From the NCBI GenBank assembly GCA_916610825.1, contig OU744449.1, positions 24,627,793 to 24,691,792 of the forward strand: DNA of 64,000 nt, written 5' to 3'. The notes beneath the pieces are model-generated. The model was not told the origin of the DNA. It ran no database searches and worked only from the letters and a program-made list of their open reading frames with translations. The DNA comes from Haliclystus octoradiatus. Taxonomy: Eukaryota > Cnidaria > Staurozoa > Stauromedusae > Haliclystidae. Shown piece by piece: positions 27,001 through 40,689 of the stretch (position 1 is the stretch's first letter; the number at the start of each line of letters is the position of its first letter). The position numbers were made by a program, and so were the translations under genes.

Positions 27001-30000
27001 CGGTCACGATACTGACTTAATTGATTTATTAAAACCTTTATATGATCTCGTGTTTTGTACGATAAACTGTAGTTGGGTAATTTTGTAACCATTCTAAATA
27101 ACACGCAACAACTATAACAACAATGATAATATATTTAATTTTTTATCATAATATTTTTGCTGCCATTCGGTAGCTTCTTCAGTGATAATTTAAACTTTCT
27201 TTTTAATAGAACGAATTATTTTTCATTTTATTTTTTTTGTATTTTGTTCTATTGAAGGTTCGACATTCGATCGAATCTTTGTTTTGGATTATTCGAATTT
27301 CCCCATTCGTCCTTGGAGTTTAATGTTGGCTTACTCAAATTGATGTATACTGCCTCTGTCACTTGCCTCAACATCGCGTCATTAGAACACTTTTGTAAGA
27401 TTTTTACTTTTATTTCTTTGACATTTCCTTCGTGTCGTTCTACCATATGTTGGTGGAGCACTGAAGATGAGCGTTTTTGTATTAAATTTTTAAAATGTTC
27501 GTTGAACCTTTCTCCGATACTCCTTGCTGATTCACCTATGTAACTTTCTGTGCATGACATGCAACTTATCTTGTATAAGACGTCTCTTGTTTTGCAGTCT
27601 ATTTTTGAATTGGTCTTTCTGCATAAGTAGCATTGTTTACTATCGCATGAAGTGAGTTTAAAAGGGTCGGATTTTGTTAGGTGATCTTTCAACAGGTTAC
27701 CCGCCCTTTCGACGACTTTAATTTTTAATTCGGCTTGTTTTCATATATTTCTTCACTCATTTGAAAGTTTGTTCCCAGGTGTAGCGTCTACAAATAATAC
27801 ACTTTCGTAACCACCTTTCACGAACCATTTTTATCTTTTCTTTTCTTATCATTACTTCTTTAGGTCTTTATGTATCATCAGTCCTATAAAAAATTTTAAA
27901 CTTTTACTTGAAAACGATTGCATGATGAGATCGAAACGTTATAGAAAAATGCCATTCGTCTTGGTCGTTTAGCTGCAAATCTGTTGATGATGTTGTCAAC
28001 ATCCATTTCTATTGATCGCTGGATATTTTATAATGCCAAGTCACTGAAACGACCTTCTGACATTGTGCCTCTAGTGTATGTTTTGAGACGACGAAGATTA
28101 GAAATAGAACATTCACATTTGCATGTTGTGACAGGTGATGTAGCAAATATTTTGAATGCACAGTGAACGTTTGGGAAAGTCAGCACATCAATCCAAGGAA
28201 GCAAGTCTTTCATATTTTTTGGCAAGTCAGAGGTTGTAGAAGAGCAAAATTCATTCCATCTCTAATAATAATACTTAATAATAATACTTTTATTTATTTT
28301 TATAGCGCTATTTCCAAAACATTTTGCTCAATAGCGCTTTACAATGAAATGGTACTTGTTCTACTTAATTTAAAATCTATATACATATTTTTAAATCTAA
28401 CTGTATGTCAAAAACTTCAATAAGTGAATGAGAGATATTTACAAATAAAAGGCTTGTTTGAAGAGAAAAGTTTTAATCTTTTCTTTAAAATTAATAAGAG
28501 CTGGTGAGTACCTTGTTTCAACCGGTAATGAGTTCCATAAGTAGGGGGCTGCATATGCAAATGATCTATAGCCATGGTTACGTAAATTACATACTGGTTG
28601 TGTCAATTGAATAGTGTCCATTGATCTAAGGCTTCGTCGCGGCTTGTAAATTTGGATCATGTCAGTGATGTATTTTGGCGCAAGATTGTTAAGTGCTTTA
28701 TAAGGTTACGAGGTTGTAGAAGAGCAAAATTCATCCCATCTCTAATTCATTATCTAAATATTTTTGTTCTGGAAGGTCGTCCTTCATGATATTTAAATAC
28801 TCTGTGAACATTGTTTTCCAATTTGTATGATAAGCAACATATGCTGGCAATTACCATACAATGCATTCATTGTGTTCAAATATTTCTTTGAAAATTTAGT
28901 TCTGATTTGTTCATTAAGATGGTCAAGGAAAGGAATAGGGACAGAAAGAGTGTAATATTCAGAAACGGTACTAGCCGGTACATTGTTTCTATGCTGCTGC
29001 TTTTCAGTTGTTCTTGGTTTTTGGGGAACAACACCTATTTCAGAACAAATTTGTTTTGCTTCAGCAAACCATTCAGCATGGCGAACTTTCACATTTTTTC
29101 TTATTTTTTTCAATAACAACAACAAGAAGGGTAACTTCGCTACTTACAGCTACAGCATCATTGCGGATTTGTATTGCAATTTTTTGTAAGTGACCTTGAA
29201 GGTTGTAGGCAGTGACTGACTCGAGAATGGTAGAGGTACTCTGCTTTAGATGTTGAGTCAACAGTCCATGAACGGTCTGCGTTTAAACGAATTTCATCCA
29301 AGGTCTTCATGACTGGTAATAAAAGCTCTAAAAATACATCTAAGCCATCAATTCTAGCAACCCATCGAGTCTCACAAACATTAATTAGACGCTTGTGCGT
29401 TGAAGAAGGGGCAAATTTCGAAATGTTAGTTTGAAGCTTGGAAAATCGTATTGATGATCTACTGAAAAATTCAGTGACAACACGAATTTGATTAAAGACA
29501 TTTTGCACAATCTGGAGATGACAGGAATTTGCAACACAAATTCAGGACATGTGAGCTACAGTGTACAAATTTAGCTTTTTGGATAAACTTTTTGAATACG
29601 TGCTGCAACACCAGAGTGTATACCAGCCATAGCACCAGTACCATCATAACCTTGGCCTCGGCAATCATTCATACTGAGACCGTGCATTTCAACAAAATTC
29701 ACAATAAGGCTTTACCAGTCATACCAAGTGAGCATGAGTGAACCCTAATAAATTCTTCTCTGATTTCGTTTTTGCAATCAACGAAATGGAGAACAAGTGA
29801 AAGTTGTTCCATATTTGAACAATCATTAGCTTCATCTGATAAAATTGAAAAGAATTTTGCAGTTTTAATTTCTGAAAGGATCTTTACTTAACTCAATGAA
29901 GATGCACACATCTCAATTAGCTCATTCTGGATATTTTTTGAGCGGTAGTTGGCAATTCCTGGCATAGAGAACAACTGAAGAGAAGCAGCATCACCAGAAG

Positions 30001-33000
30001 CAGTTAGGTTACAAACTTCAGAATTTCAAGAAAATTTCCTACATTACATTCAATATTTAAATATTGAGCATCGTCATGGTGCCCTCTTAAGGCAATATTT
30101 TGTTGTGCGCAAAGCATTACAGCGTTGATTATCAAACGTAGCCTAGCTCATAATTTCTTTCGATATTTGATTTCTTAATGGAATCTAGCTCTATGTTGAT
30201 TCCAATTCTTCTGTTTTCTAAATAATTTTTAAATTCTACTGCAAAAACAGTTGAAGAAGAATGAATACAAGACTTCAATACATGGTTGTTACACTTTTCT
30301 TTAGCCTTTCGCCAATTTTTCAACGGCGTTTTGAAAAGTTGTTGAAGTTTACTCCTATTGTGGTCACTTTCTTTACCAAACAAAACACAGTTGACACAAA
30401 AAAACACCATCAAGGCTAAGCGAATAGATCAGCCATGGATATGTTTTGAGCCACCCATGTAAAAATTTTCTGCCGTCTGCAATTTTTGAAAAGTAAAATC
30501 TTCTGCAGGTTTGCAAGAATTAGTTAATATGTCTTTTTTTTTTTCATCAGACAGATTTGTTCACAAAATAAAATTTGTAATGTCATTAAGAAACTTAACA
30601 ACAACCGCATTGCAATCAGATGGCTGACTTATTTCGATATTGTTATCAGGTTCATTTAACTGTACTTTGATTTTAGTTGATACAGACTTGCTTTTCAGGG
30701 ATTCTACAGGTATGAGGTCCTCTTTTTAGCTAATAAATCTGAAATTGTGTCTGTTTTCTTTTTACTGCTGTGTTCAGGACAGATGGTACAGCATTAGAAG
30801 ATTTCTTGTGATATATCAACAATTTCACATTGCAGCTCTGCTTCTTATTGTAAACTAGAAGAAGAAAAGAGCAAAGGTGATCTATATGGGCTGGCAAGGA
30901 CCATTGACTATTTTGTTAAATGGTGACACAAGCAGAGGAACAAATGATTTTTGCGAGCAGGAATATGTTGTAACACAAATAACCAATTGGCATAGAAGCA
31001 CAACGAAAAATATGCAATCTTTCTCTACATGCATCCAGGTTAAATTGAAGGGAAATGGTACAATTAAACATTAAAGATAATGATGCTTCTAGAAGAAAAG
31101 TAACTTTCTAAGGGAACATTCAACGCATTTGACAGAACAAAAACACATATTTGAGAAGACCATTGATGGTTTCCACAATTATTCAGAGCTTCGCTCTGAA
31201 CACATTTTGAACCATTGTTTTTTTCAAACTGAGCCAAGGCAATATCAGACACTCCCATCGAAAAAGCATTTGATAAACTTTGGAATGCTCCTTTTTTATG
31301 TAGCTCATTAATTTTTTCAACAACAACAACAACAACGACAACAAGAAGGGTAACTTTGTTGCTTACAGCTACAGCATCATAGGCTTTGTATTGGAATTTT
31401 TTGTAAGTTCTAGGCATTGAAGGTTGTAGGCAGTGACTGACTCGAGAATGGTAGAGGTACTCTGCTTTAGATGTTGAGTCAACAGTCCATGAACAGTCTG
31501 CGTTTAAACGAATTTCATCCAAGGTCTTCATGACTGGTAAAAAAAGCTCTAAAAATACATCTAAGCCATCAATTCTAGCAACCCATCGAGTCTCACAAAC
31601 ATTAATTAGACGCTTGTGCGTTGAAGAAGGGGCAAATTTCGAAATGTTAGTTTGAAGCTTGGAAAATCGTATTGATGATCTACTGAAAAATTCAGTGACA
31701 ACACGAATTTGATTAAAGACATTTTGCACAATCTGGAGATGACAGGAATTTGCAACACAAATTCAGGACATGTGAGCTACAGTGTACAAATTTAGCTTTT
31801 TGGATAAACTTTTTGAATACGTGCTGCAACACCAGAGTGTATACCAGCCATAGCACCAGTACCATCATAACCTTGGCCTCGGCAATCATTCATACTGAGA
31901 CCGTGCATTTCAACAAAATTCACAATAAGGCTTTACCAGTCATACCAAGTGAGCATGAGTGAACCCTAATAAATTCTTCTCTGATTTCGTTTTTGCAATC
32001 AACGAAACGGAGAACAAGTAAAAGTTGTTCCATATTTGAACAATCATTAGCTTCATCTGATAAAATTGAAAAGAATTTTGCAGTTTTGATTTATGAAATG
32101 ATCTTACTACGCAATGAAGAGGCACGCATCTCAATTAGCTCATTTTGGATATTTTTTGAGCGGTAGTTGGCAATTCCTGGCATAGAGAACAACTGAAGAG
32201 AAGCAGCATCACCAGAAGCAGTTAGGTTACAAACTTCAGAATTTCAAGAAAATTTCCTACATTACATTCAATATTTAAATATTGAGCATCGTCATGGTGC
32301 CCTCTTAAGGCAATATTTTGTTTTGCGCAAAACATTATAGCGTTGATTATCAAACGTAGCCTAGCTCATAATTTCTTAATTCTTCTGTTTTCTAAATAAT
32401 TAATGAATTCTTCTGCAAAGACAGTTGAAGAAGAATGAATACAAGACTTCAATACATGGTCGTTACACTTTTCTTTAGCCTTTCGCCAATTTTTCAACGG
32501 CGTTTTGAAAAGTTGTTGAAGTTTACTCCCATTGTGGTCACTTTCTTTACCAAACAAAACACAGTTGACACAAAAAGCACCATCAAGGATAAGCGAATAG
32601 ATCAGCCATGGATATGTTTTGAGCCACCCATGTAAAAATTTTCTGCAGTCTGCAATTTTTGGAAAAGTAAAATCTTCTGCAGGTTTGCAAGAATTAGTTA
32701 ATATGTCATTTTTGTTTTCATCAGACAGATTTGTACACAAAATAAAATTTGTAATGTCATTGGGAAACTTAACAACAACCGCATTGCAATCAGATGGCTG
32801 ACTTATTTCGATATTGTTATCAGGTTCATTTAACTGTACTTTGATTTTAGTTGATACAGACTTGCTTTTCAGGGATTCTACAGGTATGAGGTCCTCTTTT
32901 TAGCTAATAAATCTGAAATTGTGTCTGTTTTCTTTTTACTGCTGTGTTCAGGACAGATGGTACAGCATTAGAAGATTTCTTGTGATATATCAACAATTTC

Positions 33001-36000
33001 ACATTGCAGCTCTGCTTCTTATTGTAAACTAGAAGAAAAAAGAGCAAAGGTGATCTATATGGGCTGGCAAGGACCATTGACTATTTTGTTAAATGGTGAC
33101 ACAAGCAGAGGAACAAATGATTTTTGCGAGCAGGAATATGTTGTAACACAAATAACCAATTGGCATAGAAGCACAACGAAAAATATGCAATCTTTCTTTA
33201 CATGCATCCATGTTAAATTGACGAAAAATGGTACAATTAAACATTAAAGATAATGATGCTTCAGAATTATTAGAAGAAAAGTAGCTTTCTAAGGGAACAT
33301 TCAACACATTTGACAGAGCAAAAACACATATTTGAGAAGACCATTGATGGTTTCCACAATTATTCAGAGCTTCGCTCTGAACACATTTTGCAACATTGTT
33401 TTTTTCAAACTGAGCCAAGGCAATATCAGACACTCCCATCGAAAAAGCATTTGATAAACTTTGGAATGCTCCTTTTTATGTAGCTCGTTAATGCAAGGAT
33501 GATTAACATCAAAGGAGCAGTTCAAATATAACTCAATACTTGCCAGAGCTCTCAAAAGAGAAGCTAGAATTTCTATCCCACAAATTGCTATTGAAGTTGC
33601 ATTGTAAAGGCAATTCCCATCAGCAGAGGCTCTAGAAAAAAGGTATTGTAAAACATATTTACTCAAAGAAAAAGTTTGGCAGAAGGCCTGAAGGCAGGTG
33701 AACAATATAGATTTGTAGCCTCTTTCCTGTTATCAGTCCGTCAGATTGTTGGTTCTGCAAACTTGACAAATATTTGTGTCTTAATCAATAGGTGAAACAA
33801 TATCAAGTATACAAGAAAATTGAGGACGATTCCAGTTCTCCGTAATAATTAAGATATATAATATTTTTAATTTGCTTGTAGCAGCTAATCTTCAACAAAA
33901 GCAACATCTTCTCTTTAACATTGCAAGTAAGATTTTCATTGCTGAGTAAATTCTTCAACTGCTCCTATATTTTATCTTCTCCCATAGACGCCATGTTAAA
34001 AATTGGAAGACTTTCAAGTTTTCACTTGCAAACTTGTGACCACTGACCAGACCACTTATTAGACTTGGAACTTGAATCAGACGTCATTCTAATTTTAGCT
34101 CTAATTTTAGCTAAAATAGCAAAGGAAGGGTGCTCACTGGTGCTCAAATTCCTGAGATTCCAAATTTAGAGAATTTGATTTGGCGAAAGGGTTGGGCGAA
34201 AGCGAGAATGGAATGTTGATTGTTCTGACTAGTGCTCAAACAGGGCATGTGATTGGCTTTTAGATCTCAGGGGTGCTCAGCCCTTGTCGCTGATTGGAAG
34301 ATGGCTTTTGAGCATTAGTTCAATGCAATCGCTCACTCAGATACTTTGAGACTGCTAGCAACATGAAATGTGATTTAAGAAATGCGATACGATTCAATTT
34401 AAATGACGCAAAATAACTCTGAACTGGTGCTAGGGCACCTTTTGCCCCCCTGTATCCGCGCCTGGTGTCTTCTATATGTTTTATTCGACTTTGACGACTT
34501 CTTTCAGCAGCGATTTCAAATACATCTTTTTTGTCTTCCAGGGAATTTGAACTTTCATCTGTTAATTTATCAATTTCTGTTATGGAATTTTGTGCAGCAA
34601 AACTGTTCTTTTTTACTGTGATATTCACTTTGTGAATGTTTCTTAGGCTTCTTCTTCTGCTGCTACCAATCTATTCTTTAACTCAACTCGGGTTGCGTAC
34701 TTTACGTTATCCTGTCGGGTTGCGTACTTTACGTTATCCTGTCGGGTTGCGTACTTTACGTTATCCTGTACTGAGCATGCGCAAATTTTGTTGGCGTGAT
34801 CTTTTGTGTTTTTGTTCAAATCTAATTTGAGCATGTTCAAACCATTAGCGTTTTACTTCAGTTTACAACATATTTAGTAGAACTTTATGATTCTCATAGG
34901 TTGCTAAACATTTCTTTATACCTGTAGTTTATTTCTCCAATTTCTGGAAGAAATATATGTGTTCTTACCTTCGAAAAACCATAGAAAGCAAATTTCAAAA
35001 TGTTGAAATTTTAAACTGAATTGAGGTTGATATAGCTAGATAGGAGGTTTAATCAAAAGGACAATATGTATATTTTCGTGAAATTTCGACTTTGTGATGA
35101 TAAGAAAAATAGATCTACCTTGGAGTTTAAAAAAAATTACCTTGCATTATCTGTTACAAATCTAGCATCAAAATAAAGAAATTAACAAGGTTTAGTACGT
35201 GTCGATTTTTAAAAATCGCATGCAGCGGTGATTGATTCGGTTTATGTCTTGAAACTAACTATAAACGATGCAGAAAATTCCAATCTTTCAAATGATGTGC
35301 GTTCTTGATATATTTATTTTGGGATTGTTTAGAAATATACTTAAATTAATATTTGTTGAGTTACTTTCGTATTGAAATTAGAGTAACAGATAAAAAATGG
35401 GAAATCTTTGACAAACTTTGCAGCGCTCAATTCTGAAAATTATAAAGTAAGTAGTATATCTTAATATATTCTATTGACTTGATGTGGAGGTGTTATTATG
35501 GAAGTCTGTGAGAGTGAAGGGGCTGTGTGGCCATATCATTAGGATGTCGTCAAGGTATTGGTAGTATATTATAGGTAGTAGGGTCTGTGTTTCTAGGAAG
35601 TATTGAATTTGAAGACATGCATAAAAATGTCGGCATATGCTGGTGCCATTCTTGTTCCCATGGCTGTGCCTTGTAGTTGTAGATAAAAATCCTCATTGAA
35701 TTGGAAGTAGTTGGTTGTTAGGACTCGTTTGATCATGGCTAGTAAGGTGGGGATTGGGGGGCCGTGGTAGGATGTTGAGTTATTGTGTAGAAATGTATTT
35801 ATTGCTGCAACGCCCTCTTTGTGTGGGATACAAGTATATAAGCTAGAGACATCCATTGTAACAAGCAGACAACTTTCCGGTAATTTTATAGCTTTTAGCT
35901 TTTCAAGGAGGTGAGGTGTATTATCAATATGGGATGGGATCAATTTACGTAAGGGATTAAGATGGTGGTCTATAAGAGCTGACAGGGGGTTAGTTAGTGC

Positions 36001-39000
36001 TGTACAGGCAGATATAATTGGTCTGCCTGGTGCATCCAGTTTATGGATCTTTGGTAGTATATAGAATTGGGAGGTAATCAGTAAGGAGGTCATAGGTTTT
36101 ATCATCAATTATCTTGCGTTTTTTTGGGTTATCATAACCATAAATTATTTAGGTCATTTCGGAAGCGTTGTTCTGGGTCTTGGGTGGATAGTTTTTAGTA
36201 TGTTTGGGTGTTCTGGAGGTGTTTTTGTACTTTTTCGATATATTGGGATTTTGTGAGGATTGTTATTGCTCCTCCTTTATCTGCGGGTTTGATTATGAGT
36301 TGCTACTTTTGTTGTAGCTCATGGATTAGATCAATGGATTTATGTTGTTGGTCACATGTAGGTTTTTCTGTGTGGGTTCTATGAGGTATGGAGAGGATTT
36401 GTGTGTGGAGGCTATCTAAGAATTTTTGAGTATGTAGTGACATACTCTTAGATTGTTGGCAGCGTTCCTCCATATCTTCGTACGCTAGGTTAATCGGGGT
36501 TCTGAGTTTTTTTATTAGGTACTGGAGTTCATGTGGGGTTGTGGTACCAAAAGAGCCTTTCTGTGATGGTTATTGAGTTTCGTTTTAATTTGTTGGAGTG
36601 CATTTACCAAGGAATACTGGAAGACATGTTTGGGTGGGTGTGGACAGAAACTGGGTCCCAGTTCTAAAAATTCTAGAGTATCTTTTGGTAGTGGGATATT
36701 ACTAAGGTTAACTACTCGAGGGGGAGTTATTTGATTGAGAAATGTCTTAATTTGAGCAGTGTTTTGGTCATGGTAAATGAAGCCGGACTGCTGGAGAAGT
36801 TTATGGGTGTTGTATAGGGTTTTATGGATGTCGTTGCGGAGGTGTTTCCTATAGTTATGATGTGGTTCATCGAGGTAATATAAAAAGCTTTTCAGTGATT
36901 TTCCTCGAGGTGGATGTTGAGATTTTGATGGTGATCGATGGTCTCTATTGTAAGGGTGGATATGGTGTTTCTTGTTGTTGCCTCCTTTCTTACTTTATTG
37001 TAATGATATCATCATATGATCTGTTAAATAAAGGTATTCAACAAATGTTCTAAGAGATGACTGTTTGAATCGAGATGTTCTGGCTGAGACAGAGATTGAA
37101 TATTCAAATTGTGTTCTGTTGTTACTAATTTATTGTTATTTGAACTCAAATTACCAATGATCAATGATCAAATTATCAATGATTTTTTTAGTTAGTTTTT
37201 GTAATTAAATAAATTTGTTTGACAGTATAGAATATTTTTTAATGCTTAATTACTTAATGTAATGTTGATTATGGAGATTATTACATTGGTGAAGAACTTA
37301 AACATTGCTAACTTTTGTAACGTTTATTAGGGTAAAGTAATGATATCAATGATACTTGATAGATATGAAATTATAAAATTATATACCAGTGATTATGGTT
37401 ATGGTAGACCTAATCCTGATAGTTTGTTTCGTTGAAGTGATATATATTAATAATGTTGAATAGAGTATAGGTTGTAGTACAGAGTATAGAGTATAGAGCA
37501 TATAAAGAGTATAGATTAGTAATTTCACATGGAGTATAGATGGTAGGCATTTTGTCTTTTGTTTTCAGTTGTGGTAGTTGCTGTGTCGGCGTTCGTATGG
37601 TTTTGTTGTCCCAGATGGTTGGTTTCGTGAGGAATGATGGCGTGGTCTATATCTATGTGGGTAGTATGAGTGTGGTGATTGGGAGTTATCATGGTGGCTT
37701 CTGGGGTAATATGGGTTAAATTGTAATAGTGATGGTATTTCATTGCGGTGTGACATTAGTGGTGCTGGGGGGTTTCAGATGGGAAGTCTTGATTCAGGAT
37801 TATGTTAGTTGGTGGTTGGTGGTCAGGGTGTTTTGGTTTAAGAATTATTAGGGCTATTAAACTTTTTTGTTTCTTTTCAATTATTTTTTTGAGGTCGAAA
37901 TTAATTTTACACCAGGTTACAAGGAGAAAGGATTGGAGTTGGGAGTCAGATAGAATGGGGCTAGATGGGTCATTATAGGTGTGTAGGATACGGCGGGCAA
38001 GGGCGGGGAGGTGTTCAGTGTATTGTTCATAGGCTATTCTATTCAGGCCGATCAAGGATTTTTCTAGGTGTTTGTCTCTTTTCCTTTTAAAAGATTCAGG
38101 AGATCAGGTGTAAGGTCAGAGGGTGGGGGGCAGGTTTTTTCTGGTTGGATATTCCAGGGGATATTTTTGTCGATACATTCTTTTAGGAAATTAAAGTTGA
38201 TTATTGACGTTTATAATTTTTAATGTCTGCTATAAATGTGGGGAGTCGGTGCTCAGGGTCCAGGGGTTTCTGTGTTGAATTGGTTAGTTGTGGTGGTTAA
38301 ATCTGTGATGGAGATTAGGGGTTGTTCCTGGCTAAGGGTGGTCACTTCCATGGGGCAGGGACGTTCTTGGGGTGGTTGATTTTGATCGGTGATGTTCAGA
38401 TTTTGAATGGAAGGAAGAGTTTTAGATTGTTGGTTTGTTAGGGGTTCTTCTTCCGATGGTTTTTTTGTTTTTGGGGATGACGGTTGGGGAGATTTTCGGG
38501 ATGGCGTTTTCTTAGGCGACGGTTTTTTGGCATTTGCTGTTTTTTTGCTGGTTCCAGTTTGTATGTGGGATTTTTTGATGGTTTCTGTTGTTCTCAAGGT
38601 TTTATTTTGGTTAGAATTAGTAAGTGTTGGCTGTTTTGGGGCATCCTTGGTTCCTGTTAGTTTTGGGATTTTATATTTATTGGATTTGCTGGGTGTTTGT
38701 GGTGTGATGCTGGTATTGGCAGCTTGTTTTGATGCCTTGCTGGATGTTTCTTCCTTTTTCTTTGAAATGTCAAAAATTGGTCAAAAATTCTGTGGTTGCG
38801 GGAAGTCGTTTATAGCCGATATAATAAACTGTTCAATTTGATATCCTTCGTTAGACAAGCGGAAACCAGCAAAAAAGACTGTTTGTTGACCGTAAATAAT
38901 TTTTTTAGCGTTCAGAGATATACCACAATCCCGACAACGTTGTAAAAATTGACGGACGTGGTTTTCATGTGTAGCTTGATTTCCGTGGTATATGACGACA

Positions 39001-40647
39001 TCATCTACGATTTTACGGAATCCGATTAATCCGGTGAAGCTTCGTCCATTCTACGATTGTAATGTTCACTAATACTACTAATCCCAAATGAGGCATGAAG
39101 GTATTTAAAACGACCAAACGGTGTTGAACGTTGTTAAATTTTGGCTCTCTTCATCTAATGGACATTGGTGATTTCCTTTGAGAGTATCAAACGTAGTAAA
39201 TATTTTAGCGTCACTAGTTTAAATATCAGCGATGACAACGCCGTCGAAAACGTCAGAATAGTCACTCATGCTATTGGCAAGGGCGGTTTCACTGTCGGAT
39301 AATTGATTCAATGATGGTTTAAAATTTTTATTTGATGTGGTGACTTCAGTTTCCATTTGTGATGGATAATTAGGAGGTAAAATGCCCAATGAGCGGCTTG
39401 TATACCAAGACATAAATACCCCTTCGGCACCATCTAAGATATACACGTCATCAAAAACAGTTTTAGTGCCAAGGGTAAATTCAGCCGGGAATCTGCTAAT
39501 CACTTTAATTATGTGTCCGTCGGCAGCTTGAGGCTTAATATCAGATGGTAATAGATTGTTTGTGTCTATGTTCAATTTACGTAGGAAAGCGATACTGGCT
39601 GCAGTAATGTCAGCACCAGTATCAGGCATAACAGTAATAGTACTTGGTTTCACAATAGGCCCATCAATTTTAATATCAATTGTCGGCCAACTGTAGAGGC
39701 TAATAATAATGAGTCCAACTGAGTAGAATTATTACGACTTTGTGTCTGTTTAGTTGCTGGTTTAGTGCGACACACATTTGAAAAATTTCCTTTACCTCCA
39801 CATGAGCCACAAAATCTATTGCAAGCAGGACAGCTCTCTCGGTCGTGGGATTGACTCCCACAATAATTACAGTTAGTAATATCCTGTTCAGTTTCTGGGG
39901 CGACGGTTTTTAGCTGCCTTCTGCGTATATGATTGCGAGATATTGTTTTTATAGTTGGACACAGCATTCATTCCTGTCTCGCTGTCTCCTTTAATAGCAT
40001 TTCGGTGTAATTTGGCCGCTTCTTCGAAGCGACATAATGTTATTGCCTTACGAAGAGTTGTTTTCGATAGATAACAATTTTTGTGTAACTTCACCGTCGT
40101 GAATTCCGCTAACTATGCGGTCACATAAGACAGTGTCTTCAGTATTGCAAATATGACAATGCAAACAATATGCACACGTTTTAAGTAACTCACTTAAAGG
40201 TGTCAGCCAATCGTCAAACTTTTCACCAGATTGTTGATTACGTTGGTTAAAATTGCGACGTTCAATGGCGACGTTAATCTGTCCTCTAATGTGACGTCTA
40301 ATTGCCTCTGTGACTTTCGATGGCAGCTTTGCATCTTCAGTTGAAAGTGCCAGATTCCGTACAACTTTAAGGGTGTCGGTAAATAAACGTAATTTCAATA
40401 CAGCTAACTGTGAGGCAGTTGGTTGATCTTGTAATCCAGAAACGGTATAATATGCGTCCCATCGATCGTACCATATTTCAAAATGTTCTCCTCTATCTGT
40501 AGAGATGTCGAGGTAAGGTGCTTTAATTGATGATGGTATTCGATATGCAATAGAATTTGTTTAGTTAATTGCATTAGAACTACCAGGATCGGCAAAAAGA
40601 TCATCGGTGATATCACTATTGTTATCATCATCCATAGTGAATAATTA

Positions 40648-40689
<42 letters not shown>

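Larger units (their letters stand above)
27900..34463 (-). mobile_element. hAT-superfamily DNA transposon (ZMYM1/zf-TTF type) with internal tandem duplication
   Basis: The minus-strand 5' end is the inverted-end motif CAGGCGCGGATACAGGGGGG at 34444-34463, typical of this hAT group. In element order: an OTU-like ORF (33705-33089); the zf-TTF N-terminal domain [15 protein letters not shown]...NWRKAKEKC (32740-32366); the DUF4371-like [20 protein letters not shown] block (31729); a second, near-identical set (31312-29104); [20 protein letters not shown] (29125-28793); and the dimerisation domain [20 protein letters not shown] (28225-28028). A LINE interrupts the C-terminal part. The left terminal repeat was not found. 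Frames are broken, so it is probably inactive. Confidence 0.75.

Noticed and set aside
38407-38841. 144-codon plus-strand ORF with hydrophobic stretches
   Set aside because: It is the complement of a Pro/Lys/Ser-rich minus-strand element segment; hydrophobicity comes from reading that strand in reverse.
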